Shown here: positions 21,432-31,442 of the stretch, piece after piece
Position numbering within the stretch: position 1 is the first letter of the stretch
Layout of the letters: each line of letters opens with the position of its first letter
Notes under the pieces: model-generated
Databases searched by the model: none
Seen by the model: only the letters and a program-made list of their open reading frames with translations
Told to the model about the DNA's origin: nothing
Made by a program: the position numbers and the translations under genes
Assembly: GCA_015227615.1 (NCBI GenBank)
Contig: JAALGZ010000055.1
Span: forward strand, 124,001-188,000
Length of the DNA stretch: 64,000 bases
Direction: 5' to 3'
DNA from: Labyrinthula sp. Ha
Lineage: Eukaryota; Sar; Bigyra; Labyrinthulida; Labyrinthulaceae

Positions 21432-23344
21432 TATATCAAAAGAATTCCCAGAGTTTAACACGAGGTTCCTCTTTTGTCAGTTTAATTCCGTATAGTTGAC
21501 TTCTATAACCAAAACCAGCACAGAAAACTAGCCTTTTTTTTTTAAACGGGTTGGCAGGTGAAGTTTAATAGGTTGAAATTACGATATTAAAGCCCTGAGG
21601 GTAGGTTATATCTTCTTGCATTGGGTAACTGCACAGATGGGCACCGTAGCTTTGGATCTGCCAAAATACTTATTAAGGGTCAATGACGGTTTGAACTAGT
21701 ATGCTTCTAAGAAACTAAAGCTAATGAAAAATATACATAAACAACAATAGCCAATTATTTCTACATTATTCATTCATTGGAGAATCCGTGGCGTAAGACC
21801 TATCTTGGTGTTTCTAGGTAATTCAGACCATAATAATAGATTAAAACGAAGTTCATTGCTGCTACTAGAGAAACATAAGTGGATCGAAATGCTAAAGATA
21901 AATAATATAATTTGTTGTTTTCCCGTAGCTTTTGGTATTGAAGAGAAGTGTATTTATATTTGCGTGTTATCTACGGTATTGAGTTGAGTAGCTTGGACGT
22001 TCTATTTCTTGGTTTTCATAACTAAAAGAAATAAAGGATCACATAGTAATTCCAAGACTCTGTTTTAAGTCTTAGCACTTTATAAGGAAAGCGACTTACG
22101 TTTGGTTAATACATATCATAATTATATTTTTTTTGGGAGATTATCGATTAAAGTATCAAATAACAAAAATCCACCTTTCGAGTTATGGCGAAAGTTAAAA
22201 AAGTATAATGCTGACCAAGAGAGCCACAGTGTCTTTTTTTTCGTTGTTACTTTGCTTAATGAGACTAGGGACTAATGAGGTAATGAATTAAAAGGAGCTA
22301 CGGAGATAAGAAACTTTCTCAACAACCAACATAGGGAATCTTGCTGCTAATGTTGATCTAATGTTACTGAAAAAAATAAAAATCTGATAATAATATGTTT
22401 CTTTCTTAAAGTTATTCTTCCAATATTGTGAATATAATACAGTTCCAAGCAATTTTGGATCACCTATTAACCACTATTTTACATGAAGAAAATATCTTAT
22501 GTCTTCTACAAACGACGTCATTTACTTTCTCCCGGTTCGAACAATGAAATTTGGATTGAAATCATTATTGATCATAGGAAACTTTCCATGGACCTGAATT
22601 CTACTATGGAATTAACTATGCTGCAAAATTGAAACAAGAAAATCTATACTAACTTAACACTTGACCTCAAACACTTTCCCTTACGTTGAAAATTTGATCA
22701 CAATCTAAGAGTACTGTAGCTATCAAAGCTAAGAACTTAACAATATGAATTAGATTCGAGCTAACGCCCGATGACAGATAATATTCTATCACTGACTTTG
22801 AAGAATATTGTCTTGTGGTCTATGTGGAAATGTTAGCAAATGAAAACAAAACGAGGACAAGTGTAAAATAAATCTCGTCTCCTTGTTTTGAAGAGTGTTC
22901 GACAACAACTGTCCACAGGTTCCCTTGTTTTCTTTTAATGAACCTGAATAAACATAAAATTTGGAAATTAACTCTCTACAAGCTTGAAATCAAAACACCC
23001 TTATAGGATCTTTAGTACAATGTTTTGAGCAAGCCTATGAGGCTATTGAGATTTTTAGGTAGCCCTAAATTAAATAAATGTACTGGACTCAGGCTTCAGT
23101 TTGATGGCATCTTACAGAAAAAAAAATACAGAGTAGACTGAATTCACAATAATCGTAGTTTCCACTGACGCAAGGGCTTTATATGAAGCTAATTGCTGAA
23201 TTTGCTTATTATATTTTTCTATATAGCTACGGAAACTTTTTCTCAATCCCATAGGTATCAAAATACCTTCACTGGATTCAACAGTTTTTTGAGCAATTTC
23301 TTGTTGAAGCCTGTTTACACGGATTTATGGATCTGTACTTGCAA

Positions 23345-23560
23345 CTAGGAATCGAATTCTACTTATTGATAATTTATCAATATTTCTTTGCCCTTATTCT
23401 TTTTGTTGGTATCAAATAATATTAGTAAAAGTAGTTTGATTGATTAGTGGTAATCAATTAATTATAAGAATGAAATCACAATAACTTAATTCAAATTAAA
23501 CTCAAAATTCTCTAATTCATGTTCAGAATCAAATCAACTGTCAAATAATTATGGCGAAGT
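23345..23560 (-). repeat. Dispersed AT-rich repeat, partial copy
   Basis: Read on the minus strand it starts with ATAATTATTTGACAG, then TTTGATTCTGAACATGAATTAGAGAATTTTGAGTTT, and ends with AAATTATCAATAAG and CGATTCCTAG. These words match in order those of the copy at 35945-36273. The middle is shorter than in that copy. Confidence 0.5.
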
Positions 23561-24133
23561 TTTAGTTAACCTGATGCCTACTTCTGGCTCATAGACAAAC
23601 ACAGTTGATTGCGCATCTCATTTACTTAGTTTCTAGAATGTACACAGAGAAACTTCCTTATGGTCTTGATTTAGGCAATTAGATTCTCTGGATATTTTTT
23701 TGACTACTAGCCCTAGCACTTCTTGCTCAATTGCTTCATCTTAGGCAGGTTTTTCAGAGGTGATTAAAAACAGTCTCCTCATGTATCGTGTTAAGAGAGG
23801 CGGAATATCTTTTACCGAGTAGAATTGTACAGTGTCTTCGAGCACTGGTTCAATAAATTATAGAATACTTAGTTCCATAGCATTTTTGGAAAGCAAGATT
23901 TGTGAAAGAATAGCAACCTGTAGCAAGAAGGTCTCCTCTAGTTTCCTTATATGAAGGAGATGATTCAACTGCTTTTAAGTAGAACAATGTATCAGTAGAA
24001 TAAATATTTGGTTCAATCTGGCAAATCATCTCTTCTTGGTGACAGTTTAATTACAATTTCTCCTTTGGTTCAGTAAACAAGACAGTTGGAAAGAAGACGA
24101 GGGAGACAGAGCAACAAATTATGAACTAATACA

Positions 24134-24180
24134 TCCCCAAAGGTGTTTTGGTCCCCAAAGGTGTCTTGGTCGCCAAAGCT
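24134..24180. repeat. 18-bp tandem repeat, about 2.5 copies
   Basis: The unit CCCCAAAGGTGTTTTGGT repeats with one or two changes. The unit length is a multiple of three, and the plus-strand frame through it stays open to about 24279, so it may have been a coding repeat. Confidence 0.5.
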
Positions 24181-25111
24181 TTATATGTTGAAGCAGAGCT
24201 CAACTGGAAGCATAGCGATTGGAAGTGCTACTACTCTGGAATTAGTGTATGTATACAAAAAATTCTCGAGACGTTTTCTTTGTAATAAATGCAAACACTC
24301 GCTTCCATTCTTATGTCTAGCTGGGCCTATATTTCCATGAGGAACTGGTTTCTAATATAAAAACTCCTAAGTATTTCTTTGCTTTCTTGGAAACCTATTC
24401 TCTTAGTCAAAGGCTAAGAATAGACCTAAATCATGTCTTTTGAATAGCTGAGAACAGGCACATGTATCATTTCTAGATAAACAAGTTTCAGCTTGTGTCT
24501 ACGGTTACAGTAAAAATGGGGAGCATTCTGTTTAAGCACTACTCCAAGAGGGGCAGTATCATCTTACCAAGCTTTCCCTGCCCATGCATAAGATGAATCT
24601 TGTATCTCATATAACAAGATTATTTAAATGATTCTTTGTTAAGTACTAACCTCAATACATTCATGGATATACTTCTCCAATGAACACCTAAGTCTATTGC
24701 GTGAAAATGTTCGACTTGGCCCTGTTTATCATCGGATTATTTTTCATTAGTTTAGCTTCGTCTTTTTATTTTAAATGTATTACACATTTTTCTTTCAATT
24801 AATGTTAAAATTAAATATTGAGACAAACAATACCAGTGAACTACTGTCGCATTTCTTGATGGTACCAGAAGAGATTGCATCGAGATGACAAAAAAGGAAT
24901 TGGGAAACCATAGCCACCTCTAAAGTAAACATGAAAAAAGTTGCGCCCTGAGGAACAAATCAGGTTTCGAGACATTTAGCTGATGTGTGCTATAGTATGG
25001 TTTAGTATTGGCATCACAAATCTTTGAAGCAGAGAGGTTTTGTGCATAGAAAAAAATCAGATATAAACATACAAGGTAAATAGCTAGCTGCGTGTAACAC
25101 TAAAAACCGTT

Positions 25112-26062
25112 CTAAAATTTTTCTCGCATGAGTTGTAGTTCACTAACATTCTTCCTCACCTCCAATATCATTCTTTCCAACCCATTCCGAGTACTTTCTA
25201 ATAACTCAAGAACTTGTTCCTCACCTTCTTCACCCAACTCATCCACTTTTCTTTCGAGGTCTATTTCCATTCTTCCCTGATAAGAAGCAGGATCATCCAC
25301 AAGAGCTAATTTTGAAGATAAGATTTCATATTTTCTTTTCAATTCAAATAATTTTCGTCGAAACTGAATCTCACTTTCAGATTCATCCAGGTTCCCAGAA
25401 AGTAGAATGTACCTCTCCAGGCGGCAGACTAAGTTCAATACTCTCCTTTTAAGCTTTTTATTCATACTTTCAACAGCAACTAAATCTTGTTCAAAACCTT
25501 CATCCTTTTCCAACCTATCAAATTCCAAAGAAGATAATAGGTTCATATGCAGTTGACTTTTCTGGTTCTGAAGCGATACAAAATTCTTCAACTTACTTGG
25601 ACCCATAATTGGAACTGGATGAAGATTTTTTGGTTCATGAGGCGCTAAAGAACTTGCTTTTTTATATTGAAGAGGGTCTAAAAATGGATACAATTGGAAA
25701 AACGCTTTTTGCAAGGACGAGGCGTTTTCTTCGACGGCAGTATAGTGGTAACTTATAAAAAGAGGTGAAAGAGAATGAGAGGAAGAATATGCTGCATGAT
25801 AAGAGAGTATAGACTTCATCCACCACGGTAGTATATTTTGGTTGACACTGTTCAGAACGTTGTTTGCATTGTTTTGCTGATTGTTGTTGCTTGAAGAAAA
25901 CAAAGAATTTTGGTTGTTTGTTTTATTATTGGTGCTGAAAAGGTTATTAGAAGTGTTAGTGTTTGTATTGGTGGATCCAAAGAGAGACCCTGGGTTATTT
26001 GATGAGGTACTTGATGATCCAAACAAACCTGTCGATTTATTGTTGTTGCTGCTTCCAAACAT
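25112..26062 (-). CDS. NUP54: Nucleoporin Nup54/Nup57
   Basis: This is a 316-residue FG nucleoporin of the central Nup62-Nup54-Nup58 channel complex. The N-terminus (1-75) is Asn/Ser/Thr-rich with FG-type repeats (MFGSS at 1, GLFGSS at 12, SLFGST at 27, then degenerate LFST and LFSS units). A conserved linker follows at about 104-165 (SYHYTAVEENASSLQKAF, then DPLQYKKASSL and PVPIMGPSKLKNFVSLQ), and the C-terminal half (about 165-316) is coiled coil, matching the Nup54 alpha-helical region that assembles with its partners. It is short compared with animal or yeast homologues (about 500 residues), mainly because only a few FG repeats are present. The ATG at 26062 opens the FG region directly. 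The assignment rests on the combination of FG repeats and the linker sequence. Confidence 0.88.
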   Translation of the reverse strand: MFGSSNNNKSTGLFGSSSTSSNNPGSLFGSTNTNTNTSNNLFSTNNKTNNQNSLFSSSNNNQQNNANNVLNSVNQNILPWWMKSILSYHAAYSSSHSLSPLFISYHYTAVEENASSLQKAFFQLYPFLDPLQYKKASSLAPHEPKNLHPVPIMGPSKLKNFVSLQNQKSQLHMNLLSSLEFDRLEKDEGFEQDLVAVESMNKKLKRRVLNLVCRLERYILLSGNLDESESEIQFRRKLFELKRKYEILSSKLALVDDPASYQGRMEIDLERKVDELGEEGEEQVLELLESTRNGLERMILEVRKNVSELQLMREKF

Positions 26063-29000
26063 TCTTTGACGATCTTGCAGTAATTCAATACTGTGATATC
26101 TCAGTTATCAAGCAATGCTAAGTTTCAACCTAGCTGAGCTAAAAGTAAGACTGTAAGGGGAAAGAAGTATTTATCTGCCTGTAGTGAACTACTGAGCAGT
26201 CAGAAACTGGAAACTGTGACAAGAATACTGACAAGAACTCTAGGATTGGGAACTGCTGGGTTTCAAGCCATCTCCAGTGGCCAACATGTTAATTAGAAGC
26301 TTATAAATCAATAAAGGCGAAAGGATGAACCCAACAAAGATTCTCTGATCCTTCATGAGACCTGTTATTATTTATGAAAATCTTGCACTAGTTCTTATGG
26401 CACAAATCATTCTTATTCTTGTTAAACTGTTTACTTCCTGTTAGCTTTGTTCTCTTGTTACTTTATCTTAAAGTTTTCTGCTGTAAGATTGTTATGCCTA
26501 AATTTCCCGAAATTCCTATCCTATTATCTCTAATCCATCAATTGATAATTAAATGAGAATCGATAAATTATTAAATGCACACAAACATGACTTGTTCTAA
26601 TAATACATTAAAAGCTGTACTTAAACCGTTGAAAGTTCTAAATTCATTTTCCTTTAAAATACATGAGTATATGGTTTTTATCGATTAGAAAACCGCCTAA
26701 TGTAAATATTCTAACTTTTAGCAAAGAGCCAGATGATTAATATTATTATACTAGTAAATTTTTCAAAGAAACTAATTATACTGAAAATTAGAATTACTTG
26801 TACTATAATAGGTACATGCATATATGTATATTAGAGCTCTTCGCCCTTAAGTTGTGTAAGACCTTGAAACTCGCAAGCAATAAAAAACGTATCATAGGAA
26901 CTTGAAGGTACTCTGAATAAATTTTTCCAGACCATGTCGTATTTTTTCAAAAAAATTGTGTCGTCATTATATGTATTAAAGATTGTAGTTTTGCTACTCA
27001 AAAAAACACGAGGATTTAATCCATCCCCCTAGTAAAAACGCAGTGAAGAAGTACCAAAGTATTGCATAGGAATTAAAAAAAATAGGAAATAACAATATGA
27101 TATTATAAAAGTGTAATTTTTGCTTTAACTATTATCCTACAATTGAATCAATACTTCAACAGAAGTTTAATGGGATAAGGAATAAGTTAGTTATTGCTAT
27201 TTTTCTTCGTTTAAGCCTCGACGTTTATTTTTTGAAAAGGTATCCTAGAAAACTGTACGAGTTTCTCTGAAAGGTATACTTAATAAAGATTTTAATCAAG
27301 TATTAATTACCATTAGAGATATGTGAAAAATGGCAGCGTAGTTTTTACCAACATATACAAAATTTAGTTTCTTTGACTAATCCTGCGGAAACAAACTATC
27401 TTAACCGTATGTTTTTGAGTCTTATGTGACGCGAGAAAGTACCCCTTCCTGTCTTGTGGTGTTTTTTTTTTAATTTTATTTAAATATATTATAACAAACA
27501 AACCTCAACCTTCAAGAAGATTCTGGAGGCTTGGTTTTCTGGATATTACTTCAAGTATCACTTAACAACATTCTTAGCGGATTTATTTTGTCTGACAAAG
27601 AATGCAAATTAGCATAAGGTCAGTTAACAAAGGTGCTTGTACACTGTTTTTGTATACAAGTATATAAATAAGTTGTAATAGAAGTAGGTGTTCTGTGAGG
27701 AGAAAGTTAAGAAAATGGTCAAGAGCTGGAACGAGATAAGTGTCACATGTATAATAACCACTTTAAATGTACAAAATAAGCAAGGTTGAAGCCATAAGTA
27801 GTCTGCATGCCATACCTAAGGATATTACCATATAGAAGCCACGGAGAAAGAACTATGCGGATCTTGAGTATGCAGTTAATCGAGTTCAGTTGCAGTTTAT
27901 GAAGAGCATGTACAGTATGCTTGAAAATTGTTTAAGAAGGTCTTTTATTAAAACAGTATATGCTATTACCTTGTACACTGATAATTTTAAACTTGGCAAT
28001 GAGAAAAATGTAAAAGTCAAAGAAGAAAAATAGTCTAGCAAATATTGCTCTTTCATAAGAAAATTTTTCTGTGGGCTGAATTCTCTGATGTTATATTAGA
28101 TTCCAGAGGGCAATCAGCACTCTATTTTTTTTAAGAGGGTGTTCAGAGTAGCTGTCATCTCCTAAACACTACTAATATTAAGGAAAGGGAAAATCAGTAA
28201 AATGTTTTGGCTTTCCAGAATGAATATCATGCTTTTAGATTAAACCGGTATCTATGAGTATCAGCTAAACGATTTGACATATACCTATCACTAAGGATAT
28301 AATATCCGCTTCATTTCTCTAGTTCTCCGGACACTATGCTATAATTGCATTATCTTTGTGTACAGTGGCGGAAAGAAAAGAGACCATTAGGTACGCAATA
28401 TATATATATCTCCCTGAATATTTTTTTTTCGGATGGGTCAAAGCTGGAAGATAAGAAAATTTTTTTAAACTTCAATGAGCATGACACATCAAGGATTGCT
28501 GCATTGGGAGAATGACTCCAGGGTAGGTTAGAGAATTGAAGATGAAGCGAAGAAACATAGGAAGTTAAGCATGTTATTAAGTAGTTTGAATGCATGGTGA
28601 GCCTTCGCGTGCTGCTGCTTTAGATTCATCACTTGGGAGAATGGTGCATCTTGCGGAAATATTTCACAGAATATTCTGTCCGAATTGAATGACAGCTCTA
28701 TAGCTATTATACCGCACGCCGTGGGGGTACTGTACAATGGACACAGATTAAGGTCTGGAGTTATGATTAGGGAACCAACTCATAACTTAATTTCTTTAGG
28801 CCTATCAAAAGTCTATGAATAACCATCCAAAGATTTTCACCTTTAGAGGCAGCACACATCCTGTCTTTCTTGTTCCGCTATTCAAAGAACCAGGTGATTC
28901 AATATCGTTCAAATAGTTAATACCCATGTTTAGTTTTCTTTGCTATATCTCTAGTAGAGCCTGACAGATTGCTTTCGGGATTATTTTTATTTTTTTTTTT

Positions 29001-29394
29001 TTCTAGGTTAAGGAACACCTTTGGCTGTGTTAAGGATTTAAGTCCTTATGGAGATAGCGACCTGATTTCTAGCATGGAAACTTGTACCTGGTTCTAACTA
29101 TACTAAAGCATTGACTCCAGTATTTCTGTGTATTTTTGCCATTGGATGGTTACGACGCTTAGCCAGATTAAGTTTATCATTTAAATAGAACGTTGACCTG
29201 AGCAGATAGAAAAAATTACCAAGTCTTTGATTTACAGAACTATGACTAAACCTTGGGAATCCATAGGGAAGGAAATTTCTAACTTTTTCACATGGGATTG
29301 GTAATGACTCATTTATAACTTGTTGCTAGCTTGTTCTGCCATGTTTTACTTATCGACTGATTCTGAAAGTTTTCTATTTCTTAATATTGATTGT

Positions 29395-29508
29395 AAATCA
29401 TTGACAGTCATAATCATTTGATAAAAATCAAAATCACATTTTTTCCTTGATAATCAGAACCAAAATGATTATCAAATAATTATTGATAATTTTTATTAAA
29501 TCCTAACG
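29395..29508 (-). repeat. Dispersed AT-rich repeat, 5' part
   Basis: Read on the minus strand this copy begins TTAGGATTTAATAAAAATTATC and continues with ATTATTTGATAATCATTTTGGTTCTGATTATC and GTGATTTTGATTTTTATCA. Nearly the same words open the copy at 35945. Only about the first 110 bp of the element are present. Confidence 0.6.
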
Positions 29509-29678
29509 CTAAACAGGACACTGCAAAAGGTATTGCAGAATGTGTAGTCCATCGATAGATTGTTCCATTGCGTAGTTTCCCCAATACTTAACTACAGCTG
29601 GTCCTGTTTCTCCTTTTGCGTTGCCTTGCACTGTATGAATTGGAATGATATCCCCTTTCACCGGGTTTCCTGTGCACC
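29509..29678 (-). other. Exon-like segment, unidentified
   Basis: After a strong TTTTATTTTAG acceptor the minus strand reads 55 protein-like residues (for example GDIIPIHTVQGNAKGETG and VVKYWGNYAMEQSIDG) to a TAG. The codons are balanced and G+C is higher than in the flanks. It is either the last exon of an unrecognised gene or an old gene fragment. The dispersed repeat begins right at its stop codon, so that element may have inserted into the 3' end. No family is recognised. Confidence 0.35.
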
Positions 29679-30074
29679 CTAAAATAAAAGATTGGCAATG
29701 GCATTGTGCTGGAACTCATTGACTGGACATTTTCTGTATTTTTTGTTTCATTGTCGAGTGTTTAAATAAAAGAAGGAGAAGGCAGGATGGAATTAATGGT
29801 ACTGGGCGTGATTTCATTTGTTCTTACTCTTCTTTAACTAGTACCGAACTAAAATATTGAAAAGAAAGTGATGAAGAAACATAAGTACTGTTTGTGCTTC
29901 TGCTCAGAATAGTTTCTATACTAATATTTTATATAGTAAGCAGGGAGTTCGTAATGTTATCTTCCCAATGCTCCACAGATGTTCATTTCTTGTTAGCCAT
30001 TTTGTATAGAAAACAGCCGGTGAAACTTATTTGAATAAACAAGTACTTTGAATTTAAAATATTTCAAAGGATAT

Positions 30075-30464
30075 TTAGAATTGAGGCTGGGCAGCTTGTT
30101 GCTGTTTTGCTAATCTTCCCATTGTATATTTTTGACAATCTATGTATCTTCTCGCACAGTTGGAAATACAACTCTGCTCCTTTCCAGATAGTTTTTCACT
30201 TGGTTTACCAACACATTTTCTAAAGCAAACATCTGCCATTTTGGTAACAACTCTCTGCACTTCAATATTTTGCTGCTCCACCAACAGCTGTTGCTGTAGA
30301 GAATATCCACTCATTTGTCCTGTACTAGGTGAAGCAGTTGCTGAGCTTTGCATTCCACTTGTAAAGTCTGTATTATCACTACTTGACATAGTATAATCTG
30401 AAATGTCACCAAATTCAGATGATTTTTCCTCTTCTGGTTCCTTTTTACTTCCCCACCAACTCAT
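30075..30464 (-). CDS. Small Tim chaperone, Tim13/Tim8 type
   Basis: This 129-residue protein ends in a small-Tim zinc-finger-like domain. The twin CX3C motifs are at C80-C84 (CFRKC) and C99-C103 (CISNC), 14 residues apart; they form the two disulfides of the helical hairpin. Flanking residues (VVTKMADVCFRKCVGKPSEKLS, then NCARRYIDC) fit Tim13 best. Small Tims form hexamers in the mitochondrial intermembrane space that escort hydrophobic precursors. The N-terminal 55 residues are an acidic, Ser/Thr-rich extension not usual in Tim13 (about 95 residues), and a fifth cysteine is at 110. I used the ATG at 30464; the frame also opens upstream with TTG. It is divergent from the membrane-protein gene at 30708. 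Confidence 0.85.
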   Translation of the reverse strand: MSWWGSKKEPEEEKSSEFGDISDYTMSSSDNTDFTSGMQSSATASPSTGQMSGYSLQQQLLVEQQNIEVQRVVTKMADVCFRKCVGKPSEKLSGKEQSCISNCARRYIDCQKYTMGRLAKQQQAAQPQF

Positions 30465-30707
30465 TTCTCTTTCTTTTGTTATTTTCTTATTTACACTAAT
30501 CAACGTGGCATAAACACTAGTGAAAAACCACTCTAGTTCAATTTGAAATTGGAACTAGTGCTGAATTTGAGTCAATATTTCAGTTATATTTTGTTAATGG
30601 ATGGTATATTAGATTTAATAATATTTTTTCTTTGTTTGTATAGACCAGAAAGTTGTAACCCTGAGAAATATACGAGCTCAAACAGAAAAACCACACTGAA
30701 TATTACA
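30465..30707. promoter_or_regulatory. Divergent intergenic promoter region
   Basis: This 243-bp space lies between the ATG of the small Tim and the ATG of the type I membrane protein. Both promoters must lie here. A TTTGTTTGTATAG stretch near 30633-30645 looks like a splice acceptor, so the right-hand gene may have a 5' untranslated intron. No clear TATA box is seen. Confidence 0.4.
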
Positions 30708-31442
30708 ATGAAATCATCATTTCTCCTGCTAGGATTGCTAGCGAATGAAAACCTCCAAGTCTACTCTTTCTCCACATCAATTTGCACAAGATCTGACCCT
30801 GAACTGTGCTTAAGTTCGCCCACAGAACTTTCTACACTACAGATCACGACACCAAGTACGATTTCCTTTCCTTTAGAAGTTTCCATATTCACGGACAATA
30901 CATACTTGATATACAACGAGAATACTACAGAAATGGAACTTACCTCAACACCACCAGTTCTAACTGACGTATACCTGTTTGAAACAGAGAGAAGACCAGA
31001 AGCGAACAGTTATTACATATCTGATTTTGGCTTTACTGGGTGTTTTACCATTAGTGCTTCTGATGACACATTGGATATTTCCACAACTCCCTGTGAAGAG
31101 GATTATAATGCTGCTGTTTCTGCAAACCAGGTATTTGAAATAGAAAATTTTTACGCCGAGTTTCTGCAAGTAGATGAAGATGATGAAGGATCAATACCTA
31201 ACAATGCCCCAACTAAAGAACCAGTAGGACCGTATCAACCCTTCGGTACCCCATTCAAAACCTGGTTTACTAGTATCTTACTTGCAATTCTTGGTCTTAT
31301 TGCGATTGTATTTGCCCTTAAGTTTGGATCTATGCCTGACAATTTGAGAGATGGAATAGACAATGTGAGGCATACAGTAGGAGGTAAAGCATATAGAGAT
31401 AAATATATTCTAGAAGCTGTAAAACGGGAAAATAATCTGTAG
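30708..31442 (+). CDS. Type I single-pass membrane protein, unknown
   Basis: The frame is open from 30543, but only the ATG at 30708 gives a clean signal peptide (MKSSFLLLGLLANENLQVYS). The mature protein has a Thr/Ser/Glu-rich lumenal or extracellular domain of about 160 residues with four cysteines, an acidic stretch (QVDEDDEGS) and a Pro-rich stalk, then one membrane segment (WFTSILLAILGLIAIVFALKF, about 185-205) and a short cytoplasmic tail of about 38 residues. The layout fits a secretory-pathway or cell-surface receptor-like protein of 244 residues. I do not recognise a family. It is divergent from the small Tim gene. Confidence 0.7.
   Translation: MKSSFLLLGLLANENLQVYSFSTSICTRSDPELCLSSPTELSTLQITTPSTISFPLEVSIFTDNTYLIYNENTTEMELTSTPPVLTDVYLFETERRPEANSYYISDFGFTGCFTISASDDTLDISTTPCEEDYNAAVSANQVFEIENFYAEFLQVDEDDEGSIPNNAPTKEPVGPYQPFGTPFKTWFTSILLAILGLIAIVFALKFGSMPDNLRDGIDNVRHTVGGKAYRDKYILEAVKRENNL

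Larger units (their letters stand above)
21432..25111. other. Intergenic, with repeats and one weak frame
   Basis: About 3.7 kb. It holds a copy of the dispersed repeat (23345-23560) and an 18-bp tandem repeat (about 24134-24180) that begins a protein-like stretch on the plus strand reading PKGVLVPKGVLVAKALYVEAELNW; that frame has no ATG and no clear acceptor. Nothing else was seen. Confidence 0.5.
26063..30074. other. Intergenic, with repeat copy and exon-like pieces
   Basis: About 4 kb. It contains a copy of the dispersed repeat (29395-29508), an exon-like segment directly next to it (29509-29678, listed separately) and a minus-strand protein-like frame at about 28528-28737 (including FPQDAPFSQVMNLKQQHAKA) without an ATG or recognised family. 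Homopolymer runs are frequent. Nothing else was seen. Confidence 0.5.

Noticed and set aside
25852-26088. Frames overlapping the Nup54 FG region on both strands
   Set aside because: They are shadows of the Asn/Ser repeat coding sequence of Nup54.
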